Shown piece after piece: positions 10,846 to 22,976 of a DNA stretch of 64,000 nucleotides (position 1 is the first letter of the stretch; every line of letters starts with the position of its first letter). A program made the position numbers and the translations under genes. Below the pieces are notes generated by a model. It was not told where the DNA came from. It saw only the letters and a program-made list of their open reading frames with translations, and made no database searches. The DNA comes from Knoxdaviesia capensis (Eukaryota; Ascomycota; Sordariomycetes; Microascales; Gondwanamycetaceae). The stretch is taken from contig LNGK01000003.1 of assembly GCA_001510575.1 (NCBI GenBank), positions 2,049,741-2,113,740 of the forward strand. The letters are read 5' to 3'.

Positions 10846-12656
10846 GGTGAGAGAGCGGGTGTAGCGGGATTGTTGAGGGAGGAAGTGTGGAGGTTGGATG
10901 TGGTGATAGCTTCTTGGGTGGCAGAGCTGAGAAGGACGAAGAGACGAAGGACGAAGAGACGAAGGACGAAGGCTGGCGAGGGCTGGGTATTTAAAGAAAT
11001 GCCGGGTGTGTGTGGACATAGATTATGGAGAGAAGATGATGTGATTGTGGTGGCAGATGGCTGATATATATATATAGAGACGTGCAGTGGCAAGTGGCAC
11101 AAGCATTTCTCAACCGGGAACAAGTGGCAGCAGCTGCCACCTTTAAATAGCTGTCAAAGACGGCGTTCGAAGCTATTCGAAGCTAATCCAGGAAGCTGCG
11201 ACCATTGGATCAAAATGGGCATGAACTTCGGCCGAAATGCTCCGTTTACAGTCAAATACATACTTCCAACTTTGATTTTATATTTTTCTATACCAGCTTC
11301 CAGAACAAAATGCGGACGAGAGTCTCCGTCCCGCAGACACGAACGAAGTCGACGTTGCTCTTGCAAACGAGCTACGCAACGACAAACCACAAAACTCTGG
11401 CAGAGTGGCGTCATTCCTAGACAATGTGGTAATCCAAAGGGCGAGAAGGATCCTTTGGTGAGAGCTCTGTTGGCTGGCTCAGTTTTGGCGGGGTTAGTTT
11501 TTGCTGAGGTGAGCTCCCCCGCCTGTATTTGCGGTGACGTTATTTCGCGTTTGTCAGTGGTGCTTGCGGGCCCGAAAAACCCCAAATTGGAAGCCCAGGA
11601 CGGATCTATTCCAAATATGCAGCCCTATTATACACCCTGATTCTAATCATACTCCTGACTAAACGCCCAGCGCTGGATGCTGAATGAGGATCGCATAATT
11701 GAGAAGGTGTCTATCGCACGGTTTATCTCCTCGGCCTGGAAAGTATTTGAGTTTGGGGTCTTGGTCCTGTGTCATGCAAAAAAACAAGCAAATCCCTTCC
11801 TTGAGTGTCAGCAGGAAAACTTCGGGAATACTTCACCGGGCTTTGCGTGAGCCGGGATTTCTGTATTTCCCGCCCCTCTGACGCGGGTGTGCAGGACTTG
11901 GACTGTATCTCTCATGTGGAAACGTCTCGACGAAATCAGGTCATTGCAGATGTGATCTGAATCGGGTTAAACCCTACCCACCAGGCTTGTTATCGGTACC
12001 GATCTGGAGTATCAAGCAGAGACAGCAGCATAGTAAAAAGCAAAAGAAAAAAAAAGTCAACGGCGTTAGTCGAACACAGAGGGCTTAACTGCGGGCTATA
12101 CCAGCAAATCCTAGTCATGATCATCGTTAGCTAACCATGCCAATTGACAGAAGTCAACACATACAACCGGCTCCTATAAGGGACGAGACTCGCATGTGAA
12201 AAACACACATGCCTTGACGAGGGAAGGAGCGGGCGGGTTGCGCCTTCCTGATATGTTTTGTTCATTGCGGAAGTTGGTTCTGGTAGGGTTGCCTAGGGTT
12301 CGGTGCATGTGTAACCCTAATCTGAACGATGAAGACCCTAACTGCAGTTACCGGCCCACTTATTCTTCCAAGGTGCGCGCCTATGCGCGTAAACGAGACG
12401 CCATCGCCAGAAGCAAAAAAGCTTCTTCCCCCTTGGAACGAACGACTAACGCCGAATTGCGTTGCGCTCCTCAATTTTTGCGTACAGCATTTTGATATCA
12501 CGTCCCTTGGAAGTAGCACATGGCATTATCCTCACTAGCTTAGCAGAGGTATTACCGCGATTCTATTCCGCCCGCAGGACAAACCGGCGTGCCGAGAGGC
12601 CAGACCTTCGGAGACAAGACCCTACCCACAGCGCACACAGAACCCACACCCAAAAG
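10846..12656. other. Divergent intergenic region with small repeats
   Basis: No supported gene. A 15-bp imperfect tandem repeat (ACGAAGAGACGAAGG-like) lies at about 10930-10970 and would encode the SLRPS repeats of the alternative DsbA-like N-terminus. An inverted repeat, GTGGCAGCAGCTGCCAC, lies near 11123-11140. Telobox-like TAGGGTT/AACCCTAA motifs cluster at about 12283-12342, some 320-370 bp before the next start codon. Confidence 0.5.
11064..11076 (-). promoter_or_regulatory. TATA-like box upstream of the DsbA-like gene
   Basis: An alternating TA run on the minus strand about 220 bp upstream of the preferred start codon at 10845 and about 45 bp upstream of the alternative ATG at 11019. 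It would place transcription start near or after the alternative ATG, which favours the downstream start. Confidence 0.4.
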
Positions 12657-13539
12657 ATGCTCCGGACAACGCTCGGCCGCGCACACCCGTGCCTGCGGTC
12701 GTCCCTGGCCCCCCGCCTCCCGATTCCAACCCCATCAGCACCGCACCTCTCCAGCGGCCCATCCGCGCGGCTCCTGCTCAGAACCCGCCAGCCACTGCAC
12801 CAATGCCGGTCCTTGGCACAACAGGCCGGCGGCCGCCCCCGCCCACCCCGCGCGCCGGTTGCGGCGCCAGCGGCGGAGGCTGAGGCTGAATCGCCGGTGC
12901 GCCGGTACCGTGAGTTTCTCTTCTCGCCGCACACACTCCCTGCTCTCGAGGACTTTTTAGAGCTTATATGTAGGGGCCCAGCCCGCTAATTTTTTCGTCT
13001 GTGCAGTCTTCCCGGAGAAACTGGTCATCTACCACTCCGGCACCGGCCGCATCATGTTCCTCGCGGTGCTGAAGCTGACCACGATCGTGCTCTCGGCCTT
13101 CTTCTGCGGGATTGCCGTGCCGGCGTACATCAAGGGCGACAAGCCGTGGACACAGACCGTCGGCCGTACGTGTTTTCCCCGTCCCCCCGCCTTATCTTCA
13201 CCGTCCATTATCCACCATTCCTCTGTCTCTCTGTTTCTCTCTCTCTGGCTCGGCCGCTCTAGCCTCCTACCCGCAGTAGCTAGATAACTAACCCCCGCCC
13301 CTTCTAGTCGCCCTCTGCGGCATCATCCCCGTCTCCTTCGTCGCCCTCACCACCGCCCCCTTCGTAACCTTCATCCACCTCCGCCTGCCCCCCGTGGCCC
13401 GCCACTCCCGCGAGGCCCTGCAGCGCTTCGTGCGCTCCCTCCCGCCCACCGCCCCGCTGGAGATCACCACGCTCTCCTTCATCGCCAAGCCGCGCACGTC
13501 CGTTGTCGCCGCCCGCGACCTCCGTCCCGCCGGCCGCAC

Positions 13540-13592
<53 letters not shown>

Positions 13593-13798
13593 GCGGCGGG
13601 AAAGTGCCGCTGCTGGCGCGGCTCGGCCTGGTCAACTACCACCGCGACGCGGCCGCCGAGAACGCCGCGCGCAGGTGGTACATGTACCGCGCCGTGTCGC
13701 AGTTCAGCGTGCAGGGGTCGAACCGCGGCGTGCGGGAGGCGTGGATCTGGGACGAGGTGTGTCAGCGCTTGCAGCGCCGGAAGGAGCGCGAGCGGTAG
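12657..13798 (+). CDS. Probable mitochondrial two-helix membrane protein (TMEM70/TMEM186-like layout)
   Basis: A 300-residue protein from three inferred exons: 12657-12909, 13007-13165 and 13308-13798. Donors are GTGAGT and GTACGT, and an ACTAAC branch precedes the last acceptor. The first 50-60 residues are Arg/Ser/Pro-rich with no acidic residues, as in a matrix-targeting presequence. The conserved-looking core starts at FPEKLVIYHSGTGR. Two hydrophobic segments follow: LKLTTIVLSAFFCGIAVPAY and LCGIIPVSFVALTTAPFVTF, separated by a short polar loop. Downstream, a segment reading LEITTLSFIAKPR is followed by a polyserine tract of 16 residues from an AGC microsatellite, then a Trp-rich C-terminus. 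Presequence, short polar domain and paired helices with a P-containing loop resemble the TMEM70/TMEM186 family of respiratory-complex assembly factors. That resemblance is by layout only, so I give no symbol. Confidence 0.7.
13544..13591 (+). repeat. (AGC)16 coding microsatellite
   Basis: Sixteen perfect AGC units in frame, encoding polyserine inside the probable mitochondrial membrane protein. The tract is likely length-variable between strains. Confidence 0.95.
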
Positions 13799-14694
13799 TC
13801 CTGGCCTGAACCGACGTCGTGTGTGTGTTTTGGTGTTCCGCGGTGTACGATTATATTCTGTCCTTTTAAACCCCCCTTTGAATTTGGGATCTTGTTTGTC
13901 AGCGTGCCTTGCTCGCTGGGCGGTGGTGGCCAGAGGCTTAAAAATGCTGGAGGGCGCCGGTGGCTGATACAGCATGGCCTCCGGCAATAACAGATGGAAG
14001 CAACATGCGATCACCGCGCCGTTGCCACGAATCCTCGTCTCGAAGTGCACCAGAGTCTAGAATCAAATATATTCCCCCCAGTTTGCCACATTCAGATCGC
14101 GGACAAATCCGAACTGTGGAACAGCCAATTGCATATGAAACCCCCCCAGATATAGGCCCAATATCAGATGCACGACAAAAGCGCCACTCATGCATCTGAA
14201 GTCCGCACACATAAAACAGATATAGAAGAATTCTTGATTTTCTCTCCGCTCCCACCGACCCGAGCCGACGATCGACGGCTGCACATTGAACTGCGCCACG
14301 CGGTATGGTCCTTCTCCTGAAACATCCATTCATAGTCTCGTTAACATGTTCATTCAAAACCCCCCCCATAAAAATCCCAAAAAAGGGAAAGAAAAAAAGA
14401 GGAACCATATCATTTCCACATGAGATCCAGAACCAAACCCCCCTAAAATGCCAAGGACAAAATCCTGGTGACCCTATTGCTGGAGAGGTCAAAATCGTCT
14501 TGAAATGAGGTCTATAAGAAAGCGTGTCGTGTATCCAAAGGGGGCGCATATCAGTCCACCCGCCGTGTCCTCGAGTTTTGCCCTCTAGGATGAAGTGAGG
14601 GGAGGAGGGGAATGCAAAGAGTGAAAGAAAAGAAAGAGAGAAACAAAACCCTAAGGAGCCCGTAACGGAGTCATAAGCACGAAGAAGGTGAACT
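13799..14694. other. Convergent 3' intergenic region
   Basis: About 0.9 kb between two stop codons facing each other. It contains no supported gene and should carry both 3' untranslated regions. Confidence 0.55.
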
Positions 14695-17600
14695 CTAATA
14701 TCCTCCAGCATGCTTCTGCTCCGGAGCTTCAATCACTTGATTGTTGGCATAGTTCCACGTCCGCTTAAGACCGCCCTCGTACACCCGCGCCACAGACTGC
14801 TGCCACATGGCCGGGGTGATGAAGTTCGCCATTTCGGACGCCGTCGTGAACTGCATGCCGGCAAGCGATTGTCCCTGCTGTGGTAAGGGCACGGCCGGAG
14901 CTGCAGTTTGGACCGAGTGGTCCAGTCTCGGGGACGGGCTCAGGCTGACATTGGGCCCTTGGGACTGTTGTGGGGATGGAGACATTCGCGGTGCCAGGAA
15001 CGACGTGTTCCATTGCCTATTGTTGGAAAATATGGTTAGCAAATGCGTGAATTTGAGTACTGTGTACTGGTGTTGGAAAACGTACTCGAAAATCCGGTTG
15101 GGATTCCAGCCAGACGCCTCGGCAATGAGCCCGGCATCCAGCTCGTTCGGCGTCGGCTGCGTTGTCGGCATCATCATCATCTGCTGCTGGCGAGGACCAG
15201 ACACCGGAGCCATGACATATGCTTGGTTGGGGAATGGCGGCGGGATCTGCGATGCAGACAGCCCAGCCGCCATTTGCATCTGGCTGATTTGGGTTCGCGG
15301 CGACGTGGGCGGTATTTCGGGAAGCATGGAGTTCTTGTTCGGCGGGCTCGAGTGGGCGGATGACGGTCTGCTGTACGGAAAGCTGGGCTTCAGCACGAAC
15401 GGCTTCCGGATGTCCACGCTAAACGCCTCGCGAACGGCATCGATCTGGCGCTGGAGCTCGACCATGGGCCAAGCCTTCATAACGTCTTCGAGCAGTCGCA
15501 TGTGGCGGGTGAAGTATTCTCTCGAGTCTATGTTCAGGTCCGGATCAGGCGATGTCATTGCGACCTGTAGTTGGAGGAAGAGATGACATGGGCTGTGATT
15601 AGATTTGGACAAGAAGAAAAAGAAATAAACTGGGGGCACTCACCAGATGCAAGACAATGCATGTCAGTCCACAATAAATCGGGAAGCTGAGGCCTCGCAG
15701 CATGCTCTGCAGACCAGTAACTCCAAACTGGCTCCACACAGCCTCCTGGATCCGGCACATGGCCTTCGCGGAGTTGTAGCAGATCATCATGTGGTGCTTC
15801 CAGGAACCATCCGAACCGTTGGGATCGCACAGAGCCAGTTGTGGGCGGTGGAGGAGAATAAAGGTTAGGTGGTGGTAAGAATGCAGGTTTCCGATAAAAT
15901 GGGATCGCAAAAACGGCGGGGCGTTGCCGGGTGGGAAGGCCAGCTGCAGGTCTGCGGGGAGATCGGCAATCCAAGAATCGAGGAGGGGTGCCAGCTGGAC
16001 AAAGTTGCTATCGCTGGCCCAGTCCCGCTTCTTCTTCATCTTGGCGTATGCGAAATTCATCAAGTAGACGCTTCTCACTACCCGACTAAATAGCACGAAG
16101 CCTCGATGATTTTGGAACTCCGCATCGTCATACTCGGGGAGTCGCGGAGGAAGCCGGAAGTCGACCGTGTCCAGATCGATGGATAAGTCGGTTCGACCTG
16201 TTTGATGAGACGCGTAAGAAGGCGGTTGAGTCAGTCTTTGATTCTGTTCTCGTCGTAACAGCAAGCCAAGTGTGCTGGGGGGTGAATGCTTACCTTGCGC
16301 ACTACCGACCATGGTCTCGAGAACGAAGAGATTCTGCCAGAGACGGGTTTTCAGCTCGCAGTCGCGGGGAGACGATTGGCAACCGTTTCCAGTGGTGTGA
16401 TCCTCAAGGTGCTCATCCAAGCCCAAATCCTTGGCCATCTGAATGGCTTGAACCACCGTCAGCCAAGAACGGTAGTAGTATCCCTTCCGGGGCAAGGCTT
16501 CCCTGGCCTTCATAAGGATCAAAAGGCCCTGGAGAGTGCTCAATCTTGGAACTCCCATGAAAGAATCCGCATGTTCTAAATCCGGGGATTAGCTGATGTC
16601 TCCGTGAGAGACTGACCGAGGGGTTACGAGCGATGCTCAGAAAGGGAAATGTAGCGGAGATGGGTTCAGCTTACGGGTAGCAAGGGCCAGCCATTGGTTG
16701 CCTTGAGCAGGCTCGTCGGCCAAGCGGCCGCCAACAGCAAAGATGCACTCCAAGACCAGAGGCGAGATAGCAGAGCGGTTGGTGTTCCAGTTGTGGACGA
16801 ACTGGGCGCGTGAGATTATCGGCATGTACGGGTGGACATGCGAAAAGTAGAGATCGAAGTAGTTCCGGATGTTCGCTTCACTGGGCATGAGCTCGGGGGG
16901 GATCCGGATCTTTCCGGGGCGGGTCCGCGGTAAAGAGGCAAGAACATCGTCTTCTTCGTTGTCGTCCTCATCCTCGTCTTCTTCGTACTGCGATGGTTCT
17001 TCTCGTCGAAATGATGCTTTATTTCGCAGATACGGTGCTTTACAGGCCAAGCTTGTTAGTTGTGCAAACTTCGGGGAGGCACGACTCAAAGGGAGAACCT
17101 GATCGGGAAAGAACACCATGTGGCAAAACAGATCATAGGCATTTTTTTTTAAAAAAAAATTAGAAGGACATACCAGTTCCGGTTTCGGTCATGCGCAAGT
17201 TTCCTAGCAAATCCGCCAGTTCTCCCTGAGAGTGGCTGCTTTGAGACGCAGTATCTGGCGAAGGCGGGACATAGGAGGCGGGGACGGACATGGCGCTGGG
17301 AGTCTGGAAGGCTGTTGACGGCGAAAATGGTTGGTCGGAGGGCGGTAGAGGGGCAGGAACGGAGAATTGCAGGCCCGGGGGCCGGAGACCGGAGGGGTCG
17401 GTATACTGCGCACCCGGTTGATAGAAGTCTACTGGCTCGGGGTTGGGGTAGAGTTGGTAGTGAGACGGCGCTGGGCCAGCATTCGGTACGGATCCCGGTA
17501 TTTGCGGAGGGCCCGGTTGTGATTGGGGTAGATTCTGGTGTGCAGACGGGTGCATAGGCCGTGGATCAGGATATCCGGCGTCGGGAAACGGGCTATCAAC

Positions 17601-18394
17601 ATACTCCTGGCCGGTGGCATCGAAGACGTTTTCTGTAGCGGATCCCTCGAAGCCGTTCGGGCGCACGCAGTGTAGCTTGAGACGTACGCAAGCACCACAT
17701 GGCCAGGTGTTCGTGGTGGCGGCATCACACTTGATTTTTCGTTTGCGACAGCCCTCACACGCTCGCATAACTGTTTGGGTACAAATCAAAAAGGTTGTCA
17801 ACGGCCGGTCCGGAGCGTTGGGGGCTTTTAGGGTAGTTCTTCCAAGTTTGGACAAGACAACGTCGGAGTTATGGCAAATAGACACGGAAAGAGGGAAGAG
17901 GCAGTTGGTTGTCCAGTGCTAGACTACATATCAGGTAGCACCGCAAAGCTCAAGGGTCGGGCAAGGAACAAGAATACAAAACAGCAGAAGAAGACGAGAC
18001 AATGGTGGAAGAGATACTACTTGAAACAAGTTGGACTGACCCTTTAAGCGCTTGTGGCGGTTGTGTTCGTCAACGAAGACATAATCTATACGAAGCAACG
18101 AGGCGGAATGTTAGCAACTCCAACGACTATACATGCATTCTCGCGTGAGCCGCAGGGAGGGGCTTTGAGGACATGTGGTGGAGTAACAAGGCACGGGAAA
18201 AGAACAAGCAGGAGAGAAAGGCGCAAGATGGAAAAAAATCAGAACCGGAAGAAGACTGGGAAATGCGCAAACGCACTCTTTTGCGGCTCTCGCGACGCCG
18301 GGAACGGTTGCGGGACGAAGTTGAATGAGGACATGTGCATCTGCTGTGCAGACGGGCCAGCAGCGGCGTGGTTTAATGCGTGGTCGTCGGCCAT
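14695..18394 (-). CDS. Zn(II)2Cys6 transcription factor with fungal-specific TF domain
   Basis: Binuclear zinc-cluster regulator, about 919 residues in eight inferred exons: 18394-18277, 18085-18041, 17770-17174, 17037-16675, 16575-16294, 16197-15644, 15564-15086 and 15016-14695. The total is divisible by three. The zinc cluster uses Cys59, 62, 69, 79, 82 and 89 (C-x2-C-x6-C-x9-C-x2-C-x6-C), with the basic stretch RKRKIK between the first cysteines. It is split from its N-terminal arm (VFVDEHNRHKRLK) by an intron inside the Val codon before M-R-A-C. A Pro-rich linker and an acidic block (EEDEDEDDNEEDD) precede the middle homology region, which holds FDLYFSHVHPYMPIISRAQF, LQGLLILMKARE and RSWLTVVQAIQMAKDLGLDEH. 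The C-terminal third is Pro/Gln/Ser-rich with an MMMM-containing tract. The join at 17174/17037 uses a less usual AAG acceptor and is the least certain. I do not recognise the regulon. The upstream gene-free region of over 4 kb suggests complex control. Confidence 0.85.
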
Positions 18395-18438
18395 GGCGGA
18401 GGTATCGGAGAGAGAAGGCGATAGTGGGAGACGAAACG

Positions 18439-18440
<2 letters not shown>

Positions 18441-18476
<36 letters not shown>
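18441..18476 (+). repeat. (GA)18 microsatellite
   Basis: Perfect GA dinucleotide run about 50 bp upstream of the zinc-cluster start codon, hence a CT run on the sense strand, in the presumed 5' leader. Confidence 0.9.
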
Positions 18477-18477
<1 letters not shown>

Positions 18478-21400
18478 GGTATTAAATGAATCGTCCTGGG
18501 ACGACAGGAAGAGAGCAGCGGAGAGCGCGCGGAGAGGTCATGCAGGGCCCCAAGTCGCGCTCGCGGCAGTTAATAATGGGTTGGTAAGCTCTCTAGGCTG
18601 AAGAATCGGTCTGCAGGTGGTTTTAGAGTTTAGATAGAGTAAAGAAACAGATCGGAGGCTCCGGTGGTGTTTTGGAATATCGTTGGAGGAGCGGATTGCG
18701 AGGTCAAGTTCAAGATGTCGGTCTGCATGTGCGGCAAGTCCTAAAGATTAAAGATAGAACGGAGGGAGAGAGAGAGAAAAAAAAAGTGGCGAATTTGGGA
18801 GCCAGCGCAGCCAGACGAGAACGAGAAAGGAAGAGAATATCGGCCTATTGTTTTGTTTTTTATGTCTCTCGATGATCAGAGTCGGAAGTCTGTCTCTCGA
18901 AATTTCCCAAGGGTCGGCCAGACTGGAGGATTCTCAAGTTCTCGTACGCGGTGCGAGATTGTCTCGCTCAATCGCTGCGGGGGGGGAGAGAGGATAAAAA
19001 GACGAGGGAGGGAGGAGGGACGGAGGAGGGATGGAGGAGGGATGGCGGGAGCAAAAAAATAGTCTCGGCGGGGGCGGGACGAAGGTGTTTGAAGAAAAAA
19101 AGCGACGAGGGTTCGATTGGCGGCGGACAGGAGGTTGAACTTGGAAATGGAAAGGGCGCATAAAATGCAAGGAACAAAGGGTGTCAACCCCCCACAGTAT
19201 TTCCCACAAAAAGAAAAGCGAGGAAGAGGAAGGAAACGAGGAAACGAAGATGTGATAATTACTGACGGGAGAGAATTTGGAAAAAATGTTGGGAGAAGAG
19301 AAGAAAAGATGAAGAAGAGAAAAAAGGAAAGAAAGAGAAAGAATAGGAAATACAGTAAGCCCCAGACGGCAGAGAAGAAGTGGATTAGAGAAGCAGGAAA
19401 GCGAAAAATGTACGTGCGCGATGGCGGCGGCGGGGATGAGCTGAAGTGGGAATTTGCGAGGAAGAGTGAAGATGAATAGGGATTTAAGGAATAAAAGAAG
19501 AAAAGAAGAAAAGGAAGGAAGAAATTGCGAAATTCTTCAACTGGCAGGTATGCCGCATTAAAGAATGGGACATAAGAATATGGGAGGGGCGTGTTGCAGG
19601 CGGTAAAACCGCCGGGAAACAGCAGACGTGGGCTACTGTTGGCTACTGGAAACCGGGGACGGCTTGATGGAATGGCTATTTTTATTATTATTTTATAGGA
19701 TATGTATCTGGGCCTGACCTGGCCTCTGTGGATATTTGATATTTGCGAGTGGCCTGGCTGGGTCGAGACCTTCGTTTCGATGGTAATCTTTGGGGGTGGG
19801 AGTAGCCAATGAAGAGGCATTCTAGACGGCTGCCAAGGACGGGCTCTGCATAACCCGTAGGGCTCAGCCAAACTGAACCTACAGCCACGACGGAGGATGT
19901 AAGTGGAGTTGGCTGTGAGAGAGTGTGTGCCTCGCGCTCGTTCGCAGGGTTTGATCTTTCGAATCTTGCTGGTAAACTGCGCTGGGGAGGGGTGCAATCG
20001 GAGTCTAGGATCGCCGGGTGGATTTATGGGAGGGCCTTGCCTTTCCAGTGTCCCAGTGTCAGAGTTCGGATCACTGGGATCGTCTCAACTGATGGTCTCA
20101 ACCTAGAAGAATTGCGGCGCCATACCACGTTGTGCCGCACACAGAGACATGGAAATGCTACATGATACTCAGTACTGTATGTACTTTGCCCGGAGTGGGG
20201 GCATGTAGTACTAACAAGTACGGTACATGCGGTTGGTATACATGGTACTTGTACGAGTGAGGACAAGTATCGAGATATAAAGCTTGACTGCATCATGCAT
20301 CGGAATGAGAGCGCTTTGCTGGTATCGTACCATGGGGCAGGCACGAAGCCCAGAACTTGGCGGGAAATGAAGGAAAGAGACGCGGACGGCCCGCTCCAAA
20401 GTTACGCCTTCCAGTGATGAGAGGGACGCTAAAGAAAGAAGGAAATAAAAGAAAGAAAAAGAAAAGAAAAAGAAAAAAAGGAAAGAAAAAAAAGGGGGAG
20501 TAAAACACGGAAGTCGCAACCCACATGCGTGGTGCTGGAAAGGACACCTAGTCATGGAGGGGGAAACCGAAAGCTGAGGTCAGAAAGCAGTGCCGATTTG
20601 GTATCCGTCCTGGGGAAAAGACAGGCTGCTTGAACCTAGCGCGCGCCTTGGTGGTGCAATGGGGACGGATGTGGGCGACTTTCTTCCAGACAAGCTTTAG
20701 TAAATGTCGGAACCCAACAAGCGCAGCCCGAGATTTTAACATGGATGTGGGAGAGAAGGAGCAGCCGGGAGACATCACGCCAAGTTTGGGAAGAAGGACC
20801 CATCGGCCCCGGGAAAGAGCAGCCCGGCAGACAGCCTAGTCAGGATTCGGAACGAGCGCCTTCCCCGTGCATTCTTGAGATGGTCGCCAGGTGAGCACAT
20901 CAGGACATAGGCGGCCCGGGAAAGAGCGACCGACCACGAGGAGATGAACATCAGGCCATGTGTGTGTGTCTGGATGACCAAACGCGGGGGTTTGCGCTTC
21001 TTTGACTGCGTAATATGGAGGAATGTGGCAAGAGCTACTGTTATATATCCTTCGAGGCATGAAGGCATCTCACCAAAAGGCCATCCACAATGGACACCCC
21101 GTTGGTCCCACAGCGAGTGGAAAGTGGAAACTCAAGAGCATATACCCACAGAAACCCCAAAAGAAGTTCGGAAGAAGGTCCCGGGGATCTCTCGGGCTGA
21201 GAAGGAGGGGGAGATTGCCTGGCTTTGGTTTGGGCCGCCCCTCCTCTCAGGTCAGTGTCATCACGACTTGACACTTTTCGGCCGGGTTTCTGCAGTCAGT
21301 TACTTATACAGCCTGCCTCCTCCAACTGACTTTTGGCTTTGGGTTTTTTGGCGATCCTCACTCAGGTTTCCTTTTTTTTTTTTTTTTAACCATCTTAGCC

Positions 21401-21758
21401 CCCTGTCTTCCATTTTTCTTCCCTATGCCTTCTTCAATCTTGCCCCTGCGAGGCCAGTGTGGTACAAGACAAGGCCTCCTTGTACTCCTGTGGCTTCCTG
21501 TCCTGCACCATCGTATTTCTCCTTTTTTGCTTCTCTTTTCTTTCTAGCCTACGTTCTGCTATATCTCTCGGTGTCCACCCAGTCCTTTTGATTTCCTCCG
21601 CTATTTTTTTTTTCAGCTCCATCCGTGCATTGACATGCACTTTCCCCCCTCCACGGAGTTCTTCCCACGAGCTGGTGGCCTAAAGATAACTAGACCGGCG
21701 GCCAACTCGCCGTCCCCAACTATCTGCCGCCCGGCCGGCAAAGTTCTGCTGTTTTGGA

Positions 21759-21785
21759 CCCCCCNNCCCCCCCCCCCCCCCCCCC
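21759..21785 (+). other. C homopolymer with two ambiguous bases
   Basis: A run of C is interrupted by NN at 21765-21766 and broken near its end by a T. The true length of this tract, and possibly the join across it, is unresolved in the assembly. Confidence 0.9.
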
Positions 21786-22976
21786 TCCCCTTCCACCATG
21801 TCCCAAGATATGTGGTAATCGGGCTTGGTGCTTACCTTTGTGTGTGAAGCTACTGTTGTGATGCGTGTCTAGCTCTGCTCTAGTCTCCATATACATATAT
21901 GTTCATGAATCATTTCCCAGGCACTTCGTATTTTCTGTGAGTAGTGAGTGTGTCGACCCACAACTTGCTTGTATCCTCAAGATGAAAACCCCAATCCTCT
22001 GTGCTTGGACAGCGTCTGCGCCTCCAGCCCTGTGTCCCAAAGATCGATGATAAGGAAGGCCAGTGAGCACTGACATGTTCTTCCGCCGTGGGGAGGACTG
22101 CCCGGGTGGTCGCATCGACAAACGGACTGCTCGCCTTGCAAAGAAACTTGCAGCGGACGTGGGTGGTGTCAGTGCTGAGAAGGACCGACATCGCCCGCCT
22201 GCATCCATCCCACACTCTGAGGGCATATAGTGCATTGATTGAAGAAGCTACCTGAAAATGCCCCCATCCTACCCAAAAATTTCATTCAGCCGCGCAGGGC
22301 GAAACTGCCACCAACACAAACCAGGTGGGTGGGTGGGTGGTGGTGTTGAAGGATCAAACTTTCTCCAATCGATAAGCGAGATTGACCGTCTGCAGCTTAA
22401 ACAGCATTCTTGTCTTCAGCTTTGCTGTGCATTCACTTTTTGCCGTTCCGCTTGGCAGGCCCTTTGTTGGCGATTAAGCGAAGTTCTTAATAATAAGTTA
22501 AAAGTCGTTCTATCTCTATTTCGTAATGCAATACAGGAAGCACAGATCGCTACGGCTTATTTTCCAACCGTCGTTAAACATGATTTTTTTTTATTTAGGG
22601 CATAACACATGAACACTATAAAGGCCGTCATCTCGTTTGATCCCGCTTGGCCTTCAAGTCGTTAATCATAAATTAGATCCAATGCACGCTGATCACTCCA
22701 GGCTGGGATGTCTGCCGGCCTCATTCAGTATTACGAGAACATCACGTTGTTGGGGGGGAATGGTTCTCGGTGGCGTCTCGGGTGGGGACGGCATCAAAGA
22801 ATGGTCGGGGCCGGGAACCGTAACGAGAGTATTCCGGCCTGTGTAGCTGTGTGTGAGATGGATTGTCAGGCATACAGTGCCGCGGAAGAGATATGGAAAG
22901 ACGGACTGCAGATCGTACCCGGCGCCGGAGACCCGCCATGCCCGGCTCCTGCTCCGCCCAGCACATCGGCCCCGGG

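Larger units (their letters stand above)
18395..22976. other. Gene-poor region upstream of the zinc-cluster gene
   Basis: About 4.6 kb without a supported gene. From about 18400 to 19520 the plus strand is strongly purine-rich, so the sense strand of the zinc-cluster gene has a CT-rich leader/promoter. Long open frames there are compositional (Phe/Ser/Pro). GTAC-rich motifs lie at 20170-20260. A T-run lies near 21370-21388 and a C-run with ambiguous bases at 21759-21785. Around 22480-22620 the sequence turns more AT-rich without a recognisable element. Confidence 0.5.

Noticed and set aside
13304..14050. 248-residue minus-strand frame overlapping the membrane-protein gene
   Set aside because: Its repeats are the polyalanine reading of the AGC microsatellite, antisense to a spliced gene with clear exon phases.
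16558..16576. Possible one-base frameshift at an A run at the start of exon 5 of the zinc-cluster gene
   Set aside because: On recounting the bases the frame is intact (QHADSFMG), and all exon lengths sum to a multiple of three.
18876..19997. 373-residue minus-strand open frame rich in Phe, Ser and Pro
   Set aside because: It lies in a purine-rich tract, has no domain, and its composition follows directly from the CT-rich strand upstream of the zinc-cluster gene.
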